Origin: Norana najaformis | Taxonomy: Eukaryota; Annelida; Clitellata; Crassiclitellata; Hormogastridae | Reading direction: 5' to 3' | Assembly: GCA_964023275.1 (NCBI GenBank) | Contig: OZ029919.1 | Location: 32,581,561-32,645,560 of the forward strand | Length of the DNA: 64,000 bases | Shown: positions 39,701 to 50,000 of the stretch, one piece after another | Position numbering within the stretch: position 1 is the stretch's first letter | How the letters are laid out: the number at the start of each line of letters is the position of its first letter | The notes under the pieces: model-generated | The model's input: the letters and a program-made list of their open reading frames with translations, nothing else | Databases searched by the model: none | What the model was told of the DNA's origin: nothing | Translations under genes and position numbers: made by a program

Positions 39701-42700
39701 CAAGTGTCCTTCTGGACAGGGTCACTACAAGCACTTTCAAAAACACTTTGAAACTGTTCTCTTCCGCCAGGGCAGGGCTGGGAACTAATCTAAAGGGGTG
39801 CTATATAAATTCCTGAATGAATGAACCCACCTGATAGCGGCTCGGAACACAAGCGTTCCAACAGCATCACATAGAACGATGCACTTATTTCACCAGACGA
39901 CTTCACTCTCAAGCTCAAGTTTGCCTTCAACAAAAGATCGTTCGCCAGTTTCACCAAAGCTGAAAAACAAGCAAAGACCTTTTGATAAATCACAGTTCTT
40001 TAATGCCACTCATGTCTAAACTTACTATTTATCTGTTTCAATTTGTGTACCCAACTGCCGCCCACGTTCCTAAATGAAACTGATGTCGGCTGCAATTTAA
40101 AAAATTTAATTAAACATGTAAAAGTCCAAAACTTAAAGAGCTTTAAGTTTTGGAATGTGAGTAGCATTAAAGCTTTTTAACCCTATCCACATTCCAAAAC
40201 TTGCAGACATGTGAAATAAAAACCTTACCATCATCTTTATCAACCTTTTTTGTTCCACCTAAACAAAAAATGAAAAACAAACAATTGCTGTGGCATTGAA
40301 TAAAATGATCAAAAGAATAGTCATAGCGCAATCTTTTTGCTTCCTTTCCTATCCACTTGCAGAGTGGACCTGAGTGAACCACAGATTAATTAATTACCTC
40401 CTGGTTTTCAGCTGGATTTCACTAATGGGTTCTTGACAAAGCATCACTGAAGCGAGCATCAACTAAAGCCTTGGGTAAGAAAATGACTTTACAGACGTCA
40501 CAAGATAAGGTTTCACTCACAATAAGCTTCCTACATTTAACTTAAGGCACTCATAAAAGTCAACGGATTAGATTAGCTCCTGGCTCACAATACGTTAACT
40601 AAATTCAGTCACGTTAGGGAACATTAGTGATGAGATGCAACCTGACATTCATAAAACGCCTTTTCAGGCGATACAGAGTAACGTAATGTAAACTTTATTA
40701 AACTGTAACGTTTACCAGAAAGGAGCTCCTGAAAGACTTCGAGGAGGTTTCGGATGGATGTGGCATCACCTCGGATGACATCGTGAGGAGTTATGTGAGA
40801 CAGTGAGATGCCGAGTGCATCAGAAAGCGTTCGGATGACCAGCGCAAGATTGTGAGAATCGTCTTCAGGTGACTTTGAATGTCGTATGACATCTGGTGAG
40901 AAGTAAAAACCAAATTCGGAACATTACGTTATCAGTATGTTACGTTATATAATACATTATGTTATTACGAGAAGTAGAAACCAAACTCGGAACATTACGT
41001 TACTTCTGGGACTGATGATGCCAGCAACTAAAATAGTCCATCGTGAACGTGATAATAAGGACAGTGGCTGAATTAAATTTGTGACCTACATCATAATAAT
41101 TGAAGCATGCTATTATGCATCCACATAAATATATATCCATGCATATAAAAATTATGGCATATGCATAATAAAACAAATAGTATTTATACTTTGTATGCAT
41201 TGGCAAATGTATGCATTCATAAAACTGGTTATTTTTTAAGAACAGCTTAAAGGCATGAAAACCTGATAAACTTACAGCAAAATGTACATGTAGACCAATA
41301 AGTAATGGCAGAAATCAATTGTTAAATTGATCGCATGTTAGTCATGTTAACTACAATTTTAACAAACAGACAGAACCTGCACTGCATATATAAGCAACAG
41401 ACCACAAAACTACATAATTAAGTGGACTGTTAACAGCTTACTTGTCAGAGGTTCTTGGCAGACTTGCTCTAAGAGGCGGACAAAGAACGATACAGTCAAG
41501 TCCTCGCTTGATTTAACCGGAATCCCTTCATCATAGGCCTTTGACAGGATTTCGTTTGCAAACTCCACAAGAGCGGCTTCTGAAACACACGCAAACAGAC
41601 ACATCGTTTTGGAGAAATCTTATTAACTTGAACCATTTTGATACACTAAAAACTTATATTACAAGACCGCACTTCCAGTTTATAATACCACTGTCAATTC
41701 ACTTTGTACAATGTTTCTAAATAATTAACATGTAAAGCCCAACATTGGTTCGGCTCTATGTGTGAGCAAGAGCCTGCAAGCGGTGAATTTTCCAGTCATC
41801 TGAGAATTAGTAGCTCACAGATGAACTTGTTGTTCTAAATGAACTTTAACACCACTGAGCCTAGCGATTTTAGTACTTTTGAGAGGTATTTAGGTACTGT
41901 TTTAAGTATCTAAACACATACATACGTGCATACGTACAATTCAACAAGTTTACCATTTTCAAATATAATCAATCTACATGCCATTTATATGAAGACACTC
42001 CCGAAAACACACCCGCTGGCACCATTCATATTGTAGCTTTAGAAAAAATTTCCTAGAACTTTTTGAGGTTTACTGATGAATTTCAGTACTTCAAGTCCAA
42101 GTGCTCAAGGCCAAAATGTTTTTGAAAAAATGTTACCGATTTCAAAGTCATGAATTGTTCTCTTTACTATAAAAGTTGCATATAATCCTTACATAAAGTA
42201 AGTTTGTTCACAAAGATAAAGCCTTTAAAATATTGTGGACAACAGCTCATTAATAATCATACTGATCCCATATCCTGCACATGCTGGCTGACTTCTCAAC
42301 TGATTTATCAACTCATTAAAATAGCATAAAACTTGAAGTATTTTCTCCATCACATCTTAACTCTATACAAGAATTAAATGTTGAACACAAACTTTCATTA
42401 CTGGACGTGGCTCCATTCGTTAGCGGCTTACCTGCAAGCATGAAAACCAAAATACGGTGTCTAAATATATACTGCTTATTAATAAATGTGCAAATTATAA
42501 AGGTACAGAATTTCACTATAGCTGTCCCAAGACCATGCTGTAGCAAAAATGGATAAGGGAAAAATGTGTTGTGCAAAAAATGGACTGTGGTAAAACAGAA
42601 TGCAGTCAAATGTACCAAGTTAAAAATGCACTCAGGTAAAAACGTACTACGATAAAATGTACTGTAGTAAAAATGGACTTTTGTTAAATTTTCATATAAC

Positions 42701-45700
42701 AGCACATATTCAAGCTACCGACTCAGACGCACATAACTATGTCGTTGATGCTGGCGGTTTAACAGATGTTTTAAAATTCATTTTGATTGAAAAATTCAAA
42801 CTTACCATCAACTATTCCTAGAAAGACATCAAGAAGGTACCGCAGAGCTCTGCGGTTGCCACTGACAACATCCTGTGGATTGATATGGGCCAACGAAACA
42901 TTCAGGGCATTCGTCAATGCTCTTAAAACGATTTCCACGTTGCGCACTTCATCTCTCGTGTCCTTTGGTTCTCTTATAACAGCTGTCAAACAACAATAAG
43001 CTCCAATCATCTACTTTCTTCAGCAATGTAACTGAACTGAATTTATCAATCGAATTTACAAATACTGACGCGTATTCATGTGCTATTGTTCTACGCCTTG
43101 TGCATAACTAGTCTGTGATTGCACGAGATTAAATTCAACTACAATATAAAATCTGATGTTTCAAATTTTAATTTTAGAAACTAGTTTAGATTAATATAAA
43201 ATATCAATAAAATAAAAAAAATAATAAATTAATATAAAACCTGATGTTTCACATTTACTTTTAAAAACTCATTTAGATTAATATAAAATATTAATACAAA
43301 GCATAAATAAATATAAAAAATTAATAAATTAATATAAAATCGCACGTCTCCTATTTTAATTTTAAAAACTAGTTCAGATTAACATTGACGTCTTAGACTG
43401 GAAAAACCTACACGCAAGTTTTTCATCGCAGAGTTGTTCCAGCATCCGAACAAAGACAGAGGCACTGATGTCCTGACGTGTCTGCACTTTCACGTTCATC
43501 TCAAGTACGACCAGAATACGATTTGCCAGCCTCACCAAATCTGTTTGCATGCAAACATAATTATTTATTATTATTTCTGCATTTATTAATCACCACTATC
43601 TACCTATCAGTGACTACCTAAGCATACTTCATTCAATATTACTGATGACAAACTATATGTACATATATACTGATAGCCAAAACAGTGGCACCATATAAAT
43701 GCAATACATGTATAATGCAACGAACGTATACAAGGCACCTTTTATGTACCTCTCAAAGGCATTACTGGCCAGATTACACAATATTTCTGGTAAATAATTT
43801 AATTAAGAATTACAAATTATTCGGCTTGCGCAGCTAAAAATGTATCAGAATGTGAACAAAACAAACACTGAAATCCAGAACAATGATACTGACCCTGATA
43901 GTCTTTGGCATCGGATTCACTAGCAAGTAAACCTGCAAAGACCGGTCTATGTCTTACATATAAAAGCAACCAGCAGCTGCACGTAATGTAAATAAACGCA
44001 CACAACAAACCAATCGTCGTGAGGCTTACCAGCAGATGTCTTGAAGGGGCTCTACATAAATTCTTTATTACATTGCACTCGATCATAGGATCATTTTATT
44101 TATTCTTGACTCATTTACTTTGAAGAGACGTTCTGTCTGGATTAACTACTATCTTCAACGACTACGCTGAATTTGCTATACCAGTCCCTTCACCGCTACT
44201 TCTAATAACTGAGCTGAATTTGCCATACTGGTTAATTAATCACTTACCTAACTATCGAAAATAGAAAACTATTAGTAAACTGAATTTGCTAAACTGGTAA
44301 TTAACTGCTACTTTTAATGACTGCATGAATTCACAGTACTGGTGAAGAACTTGTACCTTCATCGACTAGGCTGAATTTGCCAAATTGATGAATTGTATTT
44401 GGGCATTTCTAAAGTGTCTTAAAGCACTTTACAAAAGTGCTTCTTGCTACCCAGATTGACATTAGAATTCTAAAACAATGCCAACTCGGCTGTATGTGCA
44501 AACGATGCCCTTGGTAAATCAACAACCTACCTTCAACGAATCCAGAAAAGACTTGCAACAGGTTGCCAATGGCAACCTCGTTCTGACTGGCGACTCCTTT
44601 TGGGTTTATGTGCGACAGGGAAACTCCGAGGACATCTTCCAGAATCTGCAAAACGACCTTGACATTGTGTTCCTCGTCCTTTATGGTCTTTGGCGAACTG
44701 ATGAGTCCTTTGACAGCAAAACAAACTCTTGCACTTCAACTGCATTGCGACAAATGATTTATGTCTATTAAATTGCAATTGAATTAATATATCAACTCAC
44801 AATATAATTCATTTTCATTCAATCACTCTTTGAGAGCATTTATCCAGCGCCCTTCAAGGGATAACCAGATATGAGATAACATAGGTTGTCAGACTTAATG
44901 GTAGTGGAATGACAGCAGTGGTAATGCTGCCAGGTAAATACGAATAAGTTCAGGTAGACTAATTGGACTCCAACCTGCAATTGTTTCCGTACACAGGCCA
45001 ACCAAGAGGTTCACAAAGAAACCAGAGCTGATGTCCTGGAAGTATTTCACTCTCAGACTCATTTCTGCCTTTTCCAGTAAGGAATTAGCCAGTTTAACCA
45101 AAGCTGGCATAAAACAACAAATAACAATTTACCAGTTTCAGTTATAAATGGATTATGAAAATTACATTTAGCTGAAGAAGGAAACTTTACAAAGAAACAT
45201 AAACAAACATTTTACAACAAACATGATTTCACTATAATACCTTAAACATTTGTCTCCATCTGTTTATCCCAATTGTTAGGTCTTTCTGTGTTGCTGTTTG
45301 CCTACCTGACCGTCTGTCTCCGTCTTTCTATCCAAGATGTTAGGTCAGTCTGTGCTTCTGTCTGTGGTGAACTAACACAACAGCTAATGTTAAATAAACG
45401 AAATGCAAAGTGTTTCTCATTAATGTTTTAATCTCAGTTTTTCAAATTAAATTAAAACAAATAAAAAGTAAGTCTACTAACCATCCTGATCTGCATTCAT
45501 TGTTTGCCCTGGAAACAACAGAATTTTAAATTATTCATATTTATTTCTATGTTTATTACTTCATTCAATCATTTATTTAATGCTCCATTTAGAGAGAGCA
45601 TACAGACAGTTATCAAATATTGGGACGAAGACAAGCTTTCCTTACAAGCAACTTAGCATGACAATGGACTACATAATAAAATAAATTACCAAATGCAATT

Positions 45701-47008
45701 TACTTATTAAAATACCAGTGTTTTGCTAACAGAAATACCTTTGACAAGTCCAGAAAAAATCTCAAGCAAGTTGCTGATGTCTTTAATGCTGCCTGAAGTG
45801 ATCTTCTCTGGAGAGATATGTGACAAGGAAATCATCAGCGACTCCGACAGCGTTCTAAGAATGACTTTAAGATTGTGAATGTCATCATTTGTGTTCTTTG
45901 GTTCTCTAATAACACCTGGGTTTAAAGAAATAAATTTCAAAATAAGTTTAAAAGTAGTTTATCTTAAACTCAAGCCAAAGACCTTTTTCCATCTGAGTAA
46001 TGGACATACAACACTCCTGAAGGTAGGTTCACCTATTCTCATAATGCTCTCACACCTTGGGTACCACAACATATTTCTTCTGCTAGTACTGCCAAACAAA
46101 ACTGAACAACTGAATTATATACTAATTTTAAAACAAACACCATAATAAATCTTAAAGGAACATTATTACTTCTGCATTTATCAAGAGCCACTATCTAATA
46201 ACTAAGCATCATTCAATGGTGCTAAGCAATTTCGAGTGAAGGTCTTGCTCAAGGTCCGTACACAGTAACCTTCTCAGTGAAGGCTCGAACCCGTACTCTC
46301 CGCGTTACAAGCTGAGCGTTCTAACCAATTGGCTACCATGCCCCATGTGTTCTAAGTCTCATATATGTGTCCTAAGCCAATTCCAAAACTGCAAATAAAG
46401 CAACCTGTCAGTGTTTCGTCACAAAGATGTTCCAAGAATTTCACCAGCAGTGAGGCGTTGATGTCTGCGACAGCCTTGACGCGAGAGTCGATGCCAACTT
46501 TCGCCAGCAGATCATTTGTAAGCATCAACAGCGCTGAAAGAAAAAGCAACCATAACCTGAGCAGAAAGTTGAATTTCTTCACTAGCTACTTAATGAATTC
46601 TTATCCAAATAACAATGACATCAAACTTGTTAACAGCATCTGGATGAGCCAGTTTCTGCTGCTCAAAGTTCATCATGATTGTCAACTTTTATTAAATCGG
46701 TAAGTTATCTTCAATGTACTGATCTTGCTCACTCTGTTCCCAGTTTCTATTCCCATTTCGAATGTATTTCAGACAGAAACTCCAAAGTTACAGAAATGCC
46801 TAGATTCTAAGTTCATAAGTAAGTAAGTAATGCATTTGTTAACATGCCATATGTCCAACAGTTGAACGAAGAATCAAAGGCGTGGGTCGATCACAACATA
46901 AGCAAGACGGAACAACTAGGTCTTAGTCAACTTTACATATATTTCCCTTTTACGAATATTTCTTGTACGAACAGATCTCATACCTTTTTCTGATTCACTG
47001 TAAGCCAT
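19828..47008 (-). CDS. CEP95: CEP95 (CCDC45) homologue with nine tandem CH-like domains
   Basis: 42 exons read in one frame to about 1749 residues; vertebrate CEP95 is about 820. It begins with ATG at 47008 (exon 46984-47012, MAYSESEK, after a TTTTTTTCTTCTTAG acceptor, so an upstream 5'UTR exon is expected). Residues 9-1017 are nine copies of a domain of about 102 residues with the pattern LANxLL, RVK, ExLCxExLxG / [27 protein letters not shown], NLLEVFxGLVEG. This is the N-terminal calponin-homology-like domain that CEP95 has once. Residues 1018-1749 are low-complexity then charged coiled coil, as in CEP95. CEP95 is a centrosome/spindle-pole protein; CH-like domains of this type can bind microtubules, so a multivalent binder is an inference. 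Stop at 19828. Confidence 0.85.
22238..22345 (+). repeat. AAT/AAC trinucleotide microsatellite
   Basis: AATAATAAC-type repeats of about 100 bp in a CEP95-like intron. Similar ATT repeats lie at about 7360-7436 in the first TMC intron. Confidence 0.85.
22981..23042 (+). repeat. CATC tetranucleotide microsatellite
   Basis: ATCC repeats abut the exon at 23065-23172, ending about 23 bp from its splice donor. Confidence 0.85.
24440..24735 (-). repeat. Decayed LINE C-terminus next to a CEP95-like exon
   Basis: The minus strand reads [16 protein letters not shown] and, after frame breaks, LTSHLF. This is the conserved last segment of CR1/L2-type ORF2. The fragment ends about 8 bp from the donor side of exon 24743-24826. 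Confidence 0.6.
25955..26068 (-). repeat. tRNA-derived SINE head fragment
   Basis: The minus strand reads GTGGTTAGTGTTCTGTG and then GTCAGAGTTCAAATCCCTCC, which are A- and B-box-like blocks. The fragment ends a few bases from the donor of exon 26071-26238. Confidence 0.55.
28235..28352 (+). repeat. Family B tail
   Basis: It contains GGATTATGATTTTT, TGATGCCTTGTGCATTATGA and TTCAGATTAGATCAGATTAG, parallel to the 32100-32205 copy. In a CEP95-like intron. Confidence 0.55.
30786..31275 (+). repeat. 35-bp minisatellite with 70-bp dimer organisation
   Basis: Fourteen units of about 35 bp (ATTAATTTATCAGAAAATTT then TGGAAATTTACAAGT). Two variants, CAG..TTTTGG and CTG..TTTTAG, alternate over much of the array. 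It lies in the CEP95-like intron right after module 9. Confidence 0.9.
31574..32616 (-). CDS. CEP95: CEP95-like, CH-like module 9 (residues 898-1017), probable ancestral copy
   Basis: Exon A is 32488-32616 (129 bp: [19 protein letters not shown] to GLCAEPLAG). Exon B is 31574-31804 (231 bp: [53 protein letters not shown]). The longer exon B, the [10 protein letters not shown] segment and the glutamate-rich exit match what I know of the single N-terminal domain of vertebrate CEP95. It directly precedes the CEP95 tail. Confidence 0.87.
31905..32205 (+). repeat. LINE C-terminus with family B tail
   Basis: The plus strand carries a decayed LINE C-terminus (a serine-rich stretch with [12 protein letters not shown]) followed by TGATGCCTAGGGCATTATGA, ACGGCGTTATAGAG and TTAGATTAGAT. 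It is in the intron between exons A and B of module 9. Confidence 0.6.
32803..33114 (+). repeat. 25-bp minisatellite flanked by a 50-bp direct repeat
   Basis: About nine units of CAAAGGAAACCAAGAATACA plus TGTAT lie at about 32843-33061. The block beginning TTCAAAATTGAGAATTAAAC is present both before (about 32811) and after (about 33063) the array. The 75-codon open frame across it is a by-product of the unit length. Confidence 0.9.
33582..34506 (-). CDS. CEP95: CEP95-like, CH-like module 8 (residues 792-897), divergent
   Basis: Exon A is 34384-34506 (123 bp, two codons shorter: [19 protein letters not shown] to RICSEPVAG). Exon B is 33582-33776 (195 bp: [49 protein letters not shown]). The usual GLVEG ending is replaced by a longer tail. 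No linker microexon was seen before module 9; the intervening intron carries the 25-bp minisatellite. Confidence 0.83.
33895..34060 (+). repeat. Family B tail with duplicated TTAGATTAAATTAGAT
   Basis: It contains GGATTATGATTTTGATTAAG, GCCTTGTGCATTGAGAT and GGCGTTACAGAAGTC, then a short tandem duplication of an ATTTTAAATAAAATTAGATT block. Confidence 0.6.
35206..36018 (-). CDS. CEP95: CEP95-like, CH-like module 7 (residues 676-777)
   Basis: Exon A is 35890-36018 (129 bp: [19 protein letters not shown] to QLCTEGLTG). Exon B is 35206-35382 (177 bp: [44 protein letters not shown]). The linker microexon is 34692-34733 (42 bp, [15 protein letters not shown]) and needs a GC donor (GCAAGT) to stay in phase. 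Confidence 0.87.
35440..35575 (-). repeat. SINE family D fragment
   Basis: It contains CCCTTAAGCCAGGATTGGAT, CCCAAGGTCCTGGATATT and CCATTTACTTCCAAGCTTAC. The tRNA-like head is missing. Confidence 0.6.
37361..37969 (-). CDS. CEP95: CEP95-like, CH-like module 6 (residues 564-666)
   Basis: Exon A is 37838-37969 (132 bp, one extra codon: [19 protein letters not shown] to HLCSEQIQG). Exon B is 37361-37537 (177 bp: [44 protein letters not shown]). A 27-bp linker microexon follows at 36772-36798 (ASAKAASDI). Confidence 0.87.
38098..38345 (+). repeat. AATCTAATCT-type low-complexity repeat
   Basis: Repeated TCTAATCTAA/CCTGGTAATC blocks fill the intron between modules 5 and 6. No linker exon could be identified in it. 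Confidence 0.6.
38955..39187 (-). repeat. tRNA-derived SINE, family D (best copy)
   Basis: The minus strand begins GCGGCACAGTGGTCTATTGG, then GGTTGCGGGTTCGACTG (B box). The body has CCTCTGTCAGCAAG, TAAGCTGGGAAGTAAATGGC and GTCCAGGACCTTGGG. Confidence 0.75.
39242..39959 (-). CDS. CEP95: CEP95-like, CH-like module 5 (residues 462-563)
   Basis: Exon A is 39831-39959 (129 bp: [19 protein letters not shown] to RLCSEPLSG). Exon B is 39242-39418 (177 bp: [44 protein letters not shown]). A LINE 3' tail ends within a few bases of the exon A donor. No linker microexon was found before module 6; the phase allows direct joining. Confidence 0.87.
39605..39826 (+). repeat. LINE C-terminus abutting module 5 exon A donor (family F)
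   Basis: The plus strand reads [11 protein letters not shown] and STFKNTLKL, the LINE ORF2 end. It is followed by GGGGTGCTATATAAATTCCT and TGAATGAATGAA. The tail ends about 5 bp from the exon A donor at 39831, so the donor context is GTGGG followed by element sequence. Confidence 0.65.
40716..41579 (-). CDS. CEP95: CEP95-like, CH-like module 4 (residues 347-451)
   Basis: Exon A is 41442-41579 (138 bp, three codons longer than most: [20 protein letters not shown] to QVCQEPLT). Exon B is 40716-40892 (177 bp: [43 protein letters not shown]). The linker microexon is 40229-40258 (30 bp, [10 protein letters not shown]). Confidence 0.87.
42806..43540 (-). CDS. CEP95: CEP95-like, CH-like module 3 (residues 235-336)
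   Basis: Exon A is 43412-43540 (129 bp: [19 protein letters not shown] to EQLCDEKLA, donor T/GTAGGT). Exon B is 42806-42982 (177 bp: [44 protein letters not shown]). The linker microexon is 42402-42431 (30 bp, [10 protein letters not shown]). The intron between A and B holds a threefold AT-rich tandem repeat. Confidence 0.87.
43148..43382 (+). repeat. AT-rich tandem repeat, three diverged units of about 80-100 bp
   Basis: Blocks such as ACTAGTTTAGATTAATATAA and AATTTTAAAAACTAGTT recur three times in the intron between module 3 exons A and B. Confidence 0.6.
44531..45103 (-). CDS. CEP95: CEP95-like, CH-like module 2 (residues 120-221)
   Basis: Exon A is 44975-45103 (129 bp: [19 protein letters not shown] to GLCTETIAG). 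Exon B is 44531-44707 (177 bp: [44 protein letters not shown]). It is followed by a 39-bp linker microexon at 43894-43932 ([14 protein letters not shown]). Confidence 0.88.
45739..46533 (-). CDS. CEP95: CEP95-like, CH-like module 1 (residues 9-110)
   Basis: Exon A is 46405-46533 (129 bp: [19 protein letters not shown] through HLCDETLTG). Exon B is 45739-45915 (177 bp: [20 protein letters not shown], then [14 protein letters not shown], then [12 protein letters not shown]). Both ends are phase 1. A 27-bp microexon (45482-45508, [10 protein letters not shown]) follows and links it to module 2. Confidence 0.88.
46204..46347 (-). repeat. tRNA-derived SINE, family E (best head)
   Basis: The minus strand reads TGGTAGCCAATTGGTTAGAA and then GGGTTCGAGCCTTC, which are near-consensus A and B boxes. 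The body is AAGGTTACTGTGTACGGACC. Confidence 0.8.
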
Positions 47009-47012
47009 TTTC

Positions 47013-50000
47013 CTAAGAAGAAAAAAACAAATTTCATACAGCGTTAAAACAAACAGTGCCTCGTTAGTTTTCCTTCAAGAATTTTTAAATCAATATTTCA
47101 TAACATGGATACATCAGTTAGTAAATAGCACAAGCTATGTACACACACTTGCAACCTATTTAGTTAACTTAGGGCGTGTTCCACTACAGCCTCGGAAAAT
47201 GGTTCAGGCTTGACAATCAGCAAATTCCATGTTGTAATCATAAATTCAAGATTTCTAAGGCACCCAAAGAAAGCTAAGTCATGGGAATCTACTTATTTAC
47301 AGGAGCTCAGTCAAAACAAAATCGATAAGCAGGTAGGGTCAGATTGGTTTCATTGTCGAGATCCAAGAGTCAGGCAGCCAGACAGTCAGAAGGTGGCTGA
47401 TCCTTGAATTGGAGCAGCGAGATAGACAAGGGGAAGAGAAGGACTCGGGACAGGAGTGGAGGAGAAGTATTTTCGGTTTTGAGTGAAAGATCTGCACAAG
47501 GCAGCAATATACCTGATTCAGCCTGTAGATCTGTGCATTTAAGAAACATTTTACTTAGTCTACACTCCAGCAAACTCGCGATCGTACACTTAATTCAATT
47601 CGAAACCATCTATCTTGTGGTTAATCGCAGAATCAAAGTAACCACTAGCCGCCCTTGCAGTTTAAACGTGTAATTGGTTCCCCGATTTAAACTCCTGTTA
47701 TTAGGCGCTAATGCGATGTGGAGATTCACTTTGCCCTACGCTGAGGCCTTACCGATTGGCGCAATACGAATTGTTGATAACATGTCCAGGCAGACCCGTG
47801 TTTCAGGATGAAGTTCGGAGAAGAGCAAACTGCGATTTACCGCAGTATATAAGAACAGCTAAAAAGTTCCTTTTATAGATACACTTTCCTAGCATTTTGT
47901 TTAGTCTGTCTATAGCATATTACGCCAACTTACCAAATCCCATTCGGATATATTTACGACTTAGAACCCACGATCCCCCTTTCCCACGAACATCACAACA
48001 AACCTCTTGGCTGCATGAAACAAGCAATTCCATTGGTCAGTTATTTAAAACATAGTATCTGATTGGTTGATATTTAAAATGCGCTGATTGGTTACCTCAG
48101 ATTATGTTAACCAATGAGAAATGTAATCTAAGACCCGATTAAGATAGCGATCGCCGTAGTCCTTTATGTATAAAACCTCGTAAGTCTGTGAATGGGAGGA
48201 CTGGTAGTTGTGTTCCCCTCAAAAATCGTGGAAAAGTCGAAAATGTTTTATTAATTTAAATCCAATTCAGTATTTAACAGGGAAATGTGTAGTTTGCTAG
48301 CGAAGACAAATGATCGTTGTCGTCCTTCTATTGTTAAAACGCATCTTTTTAGATCATGCTTAAAGAGCGTTCGTAAGCTTGCCTGCCTGACTCTTGGAAC
48401 CGAACCCTTCTTGCCTATCGATTTTGTTTTGACTGAGGCGACTTGGCTTTCGTTGGGCGCTGTAGATATCTTCTGATTACAATTAGTTCTTAATACTCTG
48501 CATCAATGGCCATATGAATACATAGACCTACACATTGCAGAATGAGCTGGGTCGAGGCCACACGGTCTGTAAAACGCTATATAAATGTCACAAATAAATA
48601 AGGAAAATCACGACTGTTTATTAAATTTCTTAAAATTAAAAAAAAAACATTTGTGCTTGAATTTTTAGTGTCCTCGATTGATTCTTGTCATAAAATAATG
48701 GTGTTTAATAATTTTATGAGCTGAACGAATATGAAAAACATCCCTTACATTCGCTAGGTGGCAGCGCAGTTTCATAAACTGCCCATTGAGACAGCTTTCA
48801 ATGATTCAATTGCATTCGCTAGATGGCGATGGTGAGAATTAAAATGCCCATAGATGACAAAATCGGTTCTGAGTGATTTTTACACTGCACGTGTTTTTGG
48901 TGATTTCGACAAATTTCAAAATAAGATTCGCTGTGGATTTACGGCTCACTGGAAATATCCACCGTCATAAGGAAACAGGTAATCCCTGACTTTATCCTGA
49001 GACTTTCAAAGCTTACATGATACACCATCTTCATCAGTTAACTAAGATGCTGGCATATGATCTGCTAGCCCTGTTCTCAAATCACTGCACTGGCTTAAAA
49101 TACCAGAACGAATAGAGTACGAAGTCTTATCCCTCACCTACAACACACTTCAGTCTTCCCAACCCTCCTATCTTCGTCAATTATTTACTATCTAACCACT
49201 CCGTTCAACCCGCTCCTCATCTGTCCTAACACTTCTTCGCCCTCCCGTCACCTCATCCTTAAAATTTGGAAATCGCTCCATAGCCATAGCTGCCCCACCC
49301 CTTTGGAATAACCTCCCGCCAGAATTGCGACAGTTGTCTGGTCAATCATACGAACTCACCAACACTTCACCTCTTTCAGTTTCTGCACAGGTCTTTCACT
49401 CAAGACTGAAAACACTTCTTTTCCAAAAATCTTATCCTGATACTTCTTCTTCCCCTTATCCCTCTTCTCGCTTCAATTTCAAACATCATCCACCGTAGCC
49501 GTCCGACAGTCTGACTGCCTGACTCCTGGATGTTGACCTGGAACCGAACCCTTTTGCCTAGCGATTTAGTTTTGACTGAGCGCCTGTGAATAAGGTGGTT
49601 CCCGCGACTTGGCTTTCGTTGGGCGCTGTAGAAATCTCGAGATTACGATTACGATTAGCTCCCTAGTCAACAGATGGTCCTGCCAGAGACCTGACATTCC
49701 AGATCCAAATCTTTATTTCAATAGTAAGGTCCACATTTTACAACTCAGTAGCAACAGCATATGCAACTGCAGTAAATTTTATTAAAATCCTTTGTTTAAA
49801 TCACAAGGATTCAGTCAATGCCAGAAATATCAAGTCTGTTGTCAAACTAAAAATATACTACATCAACAAACATTTCTGTGAAATCAACATAAACGCACAG
49901 ACATTGTACCAAAAACTTGATACATAAGAAAATGTTTTGACACCGAAAACAGACATTTCACATTATTCTAACATAAAATAAACGTAGAAATAAAAAACGA

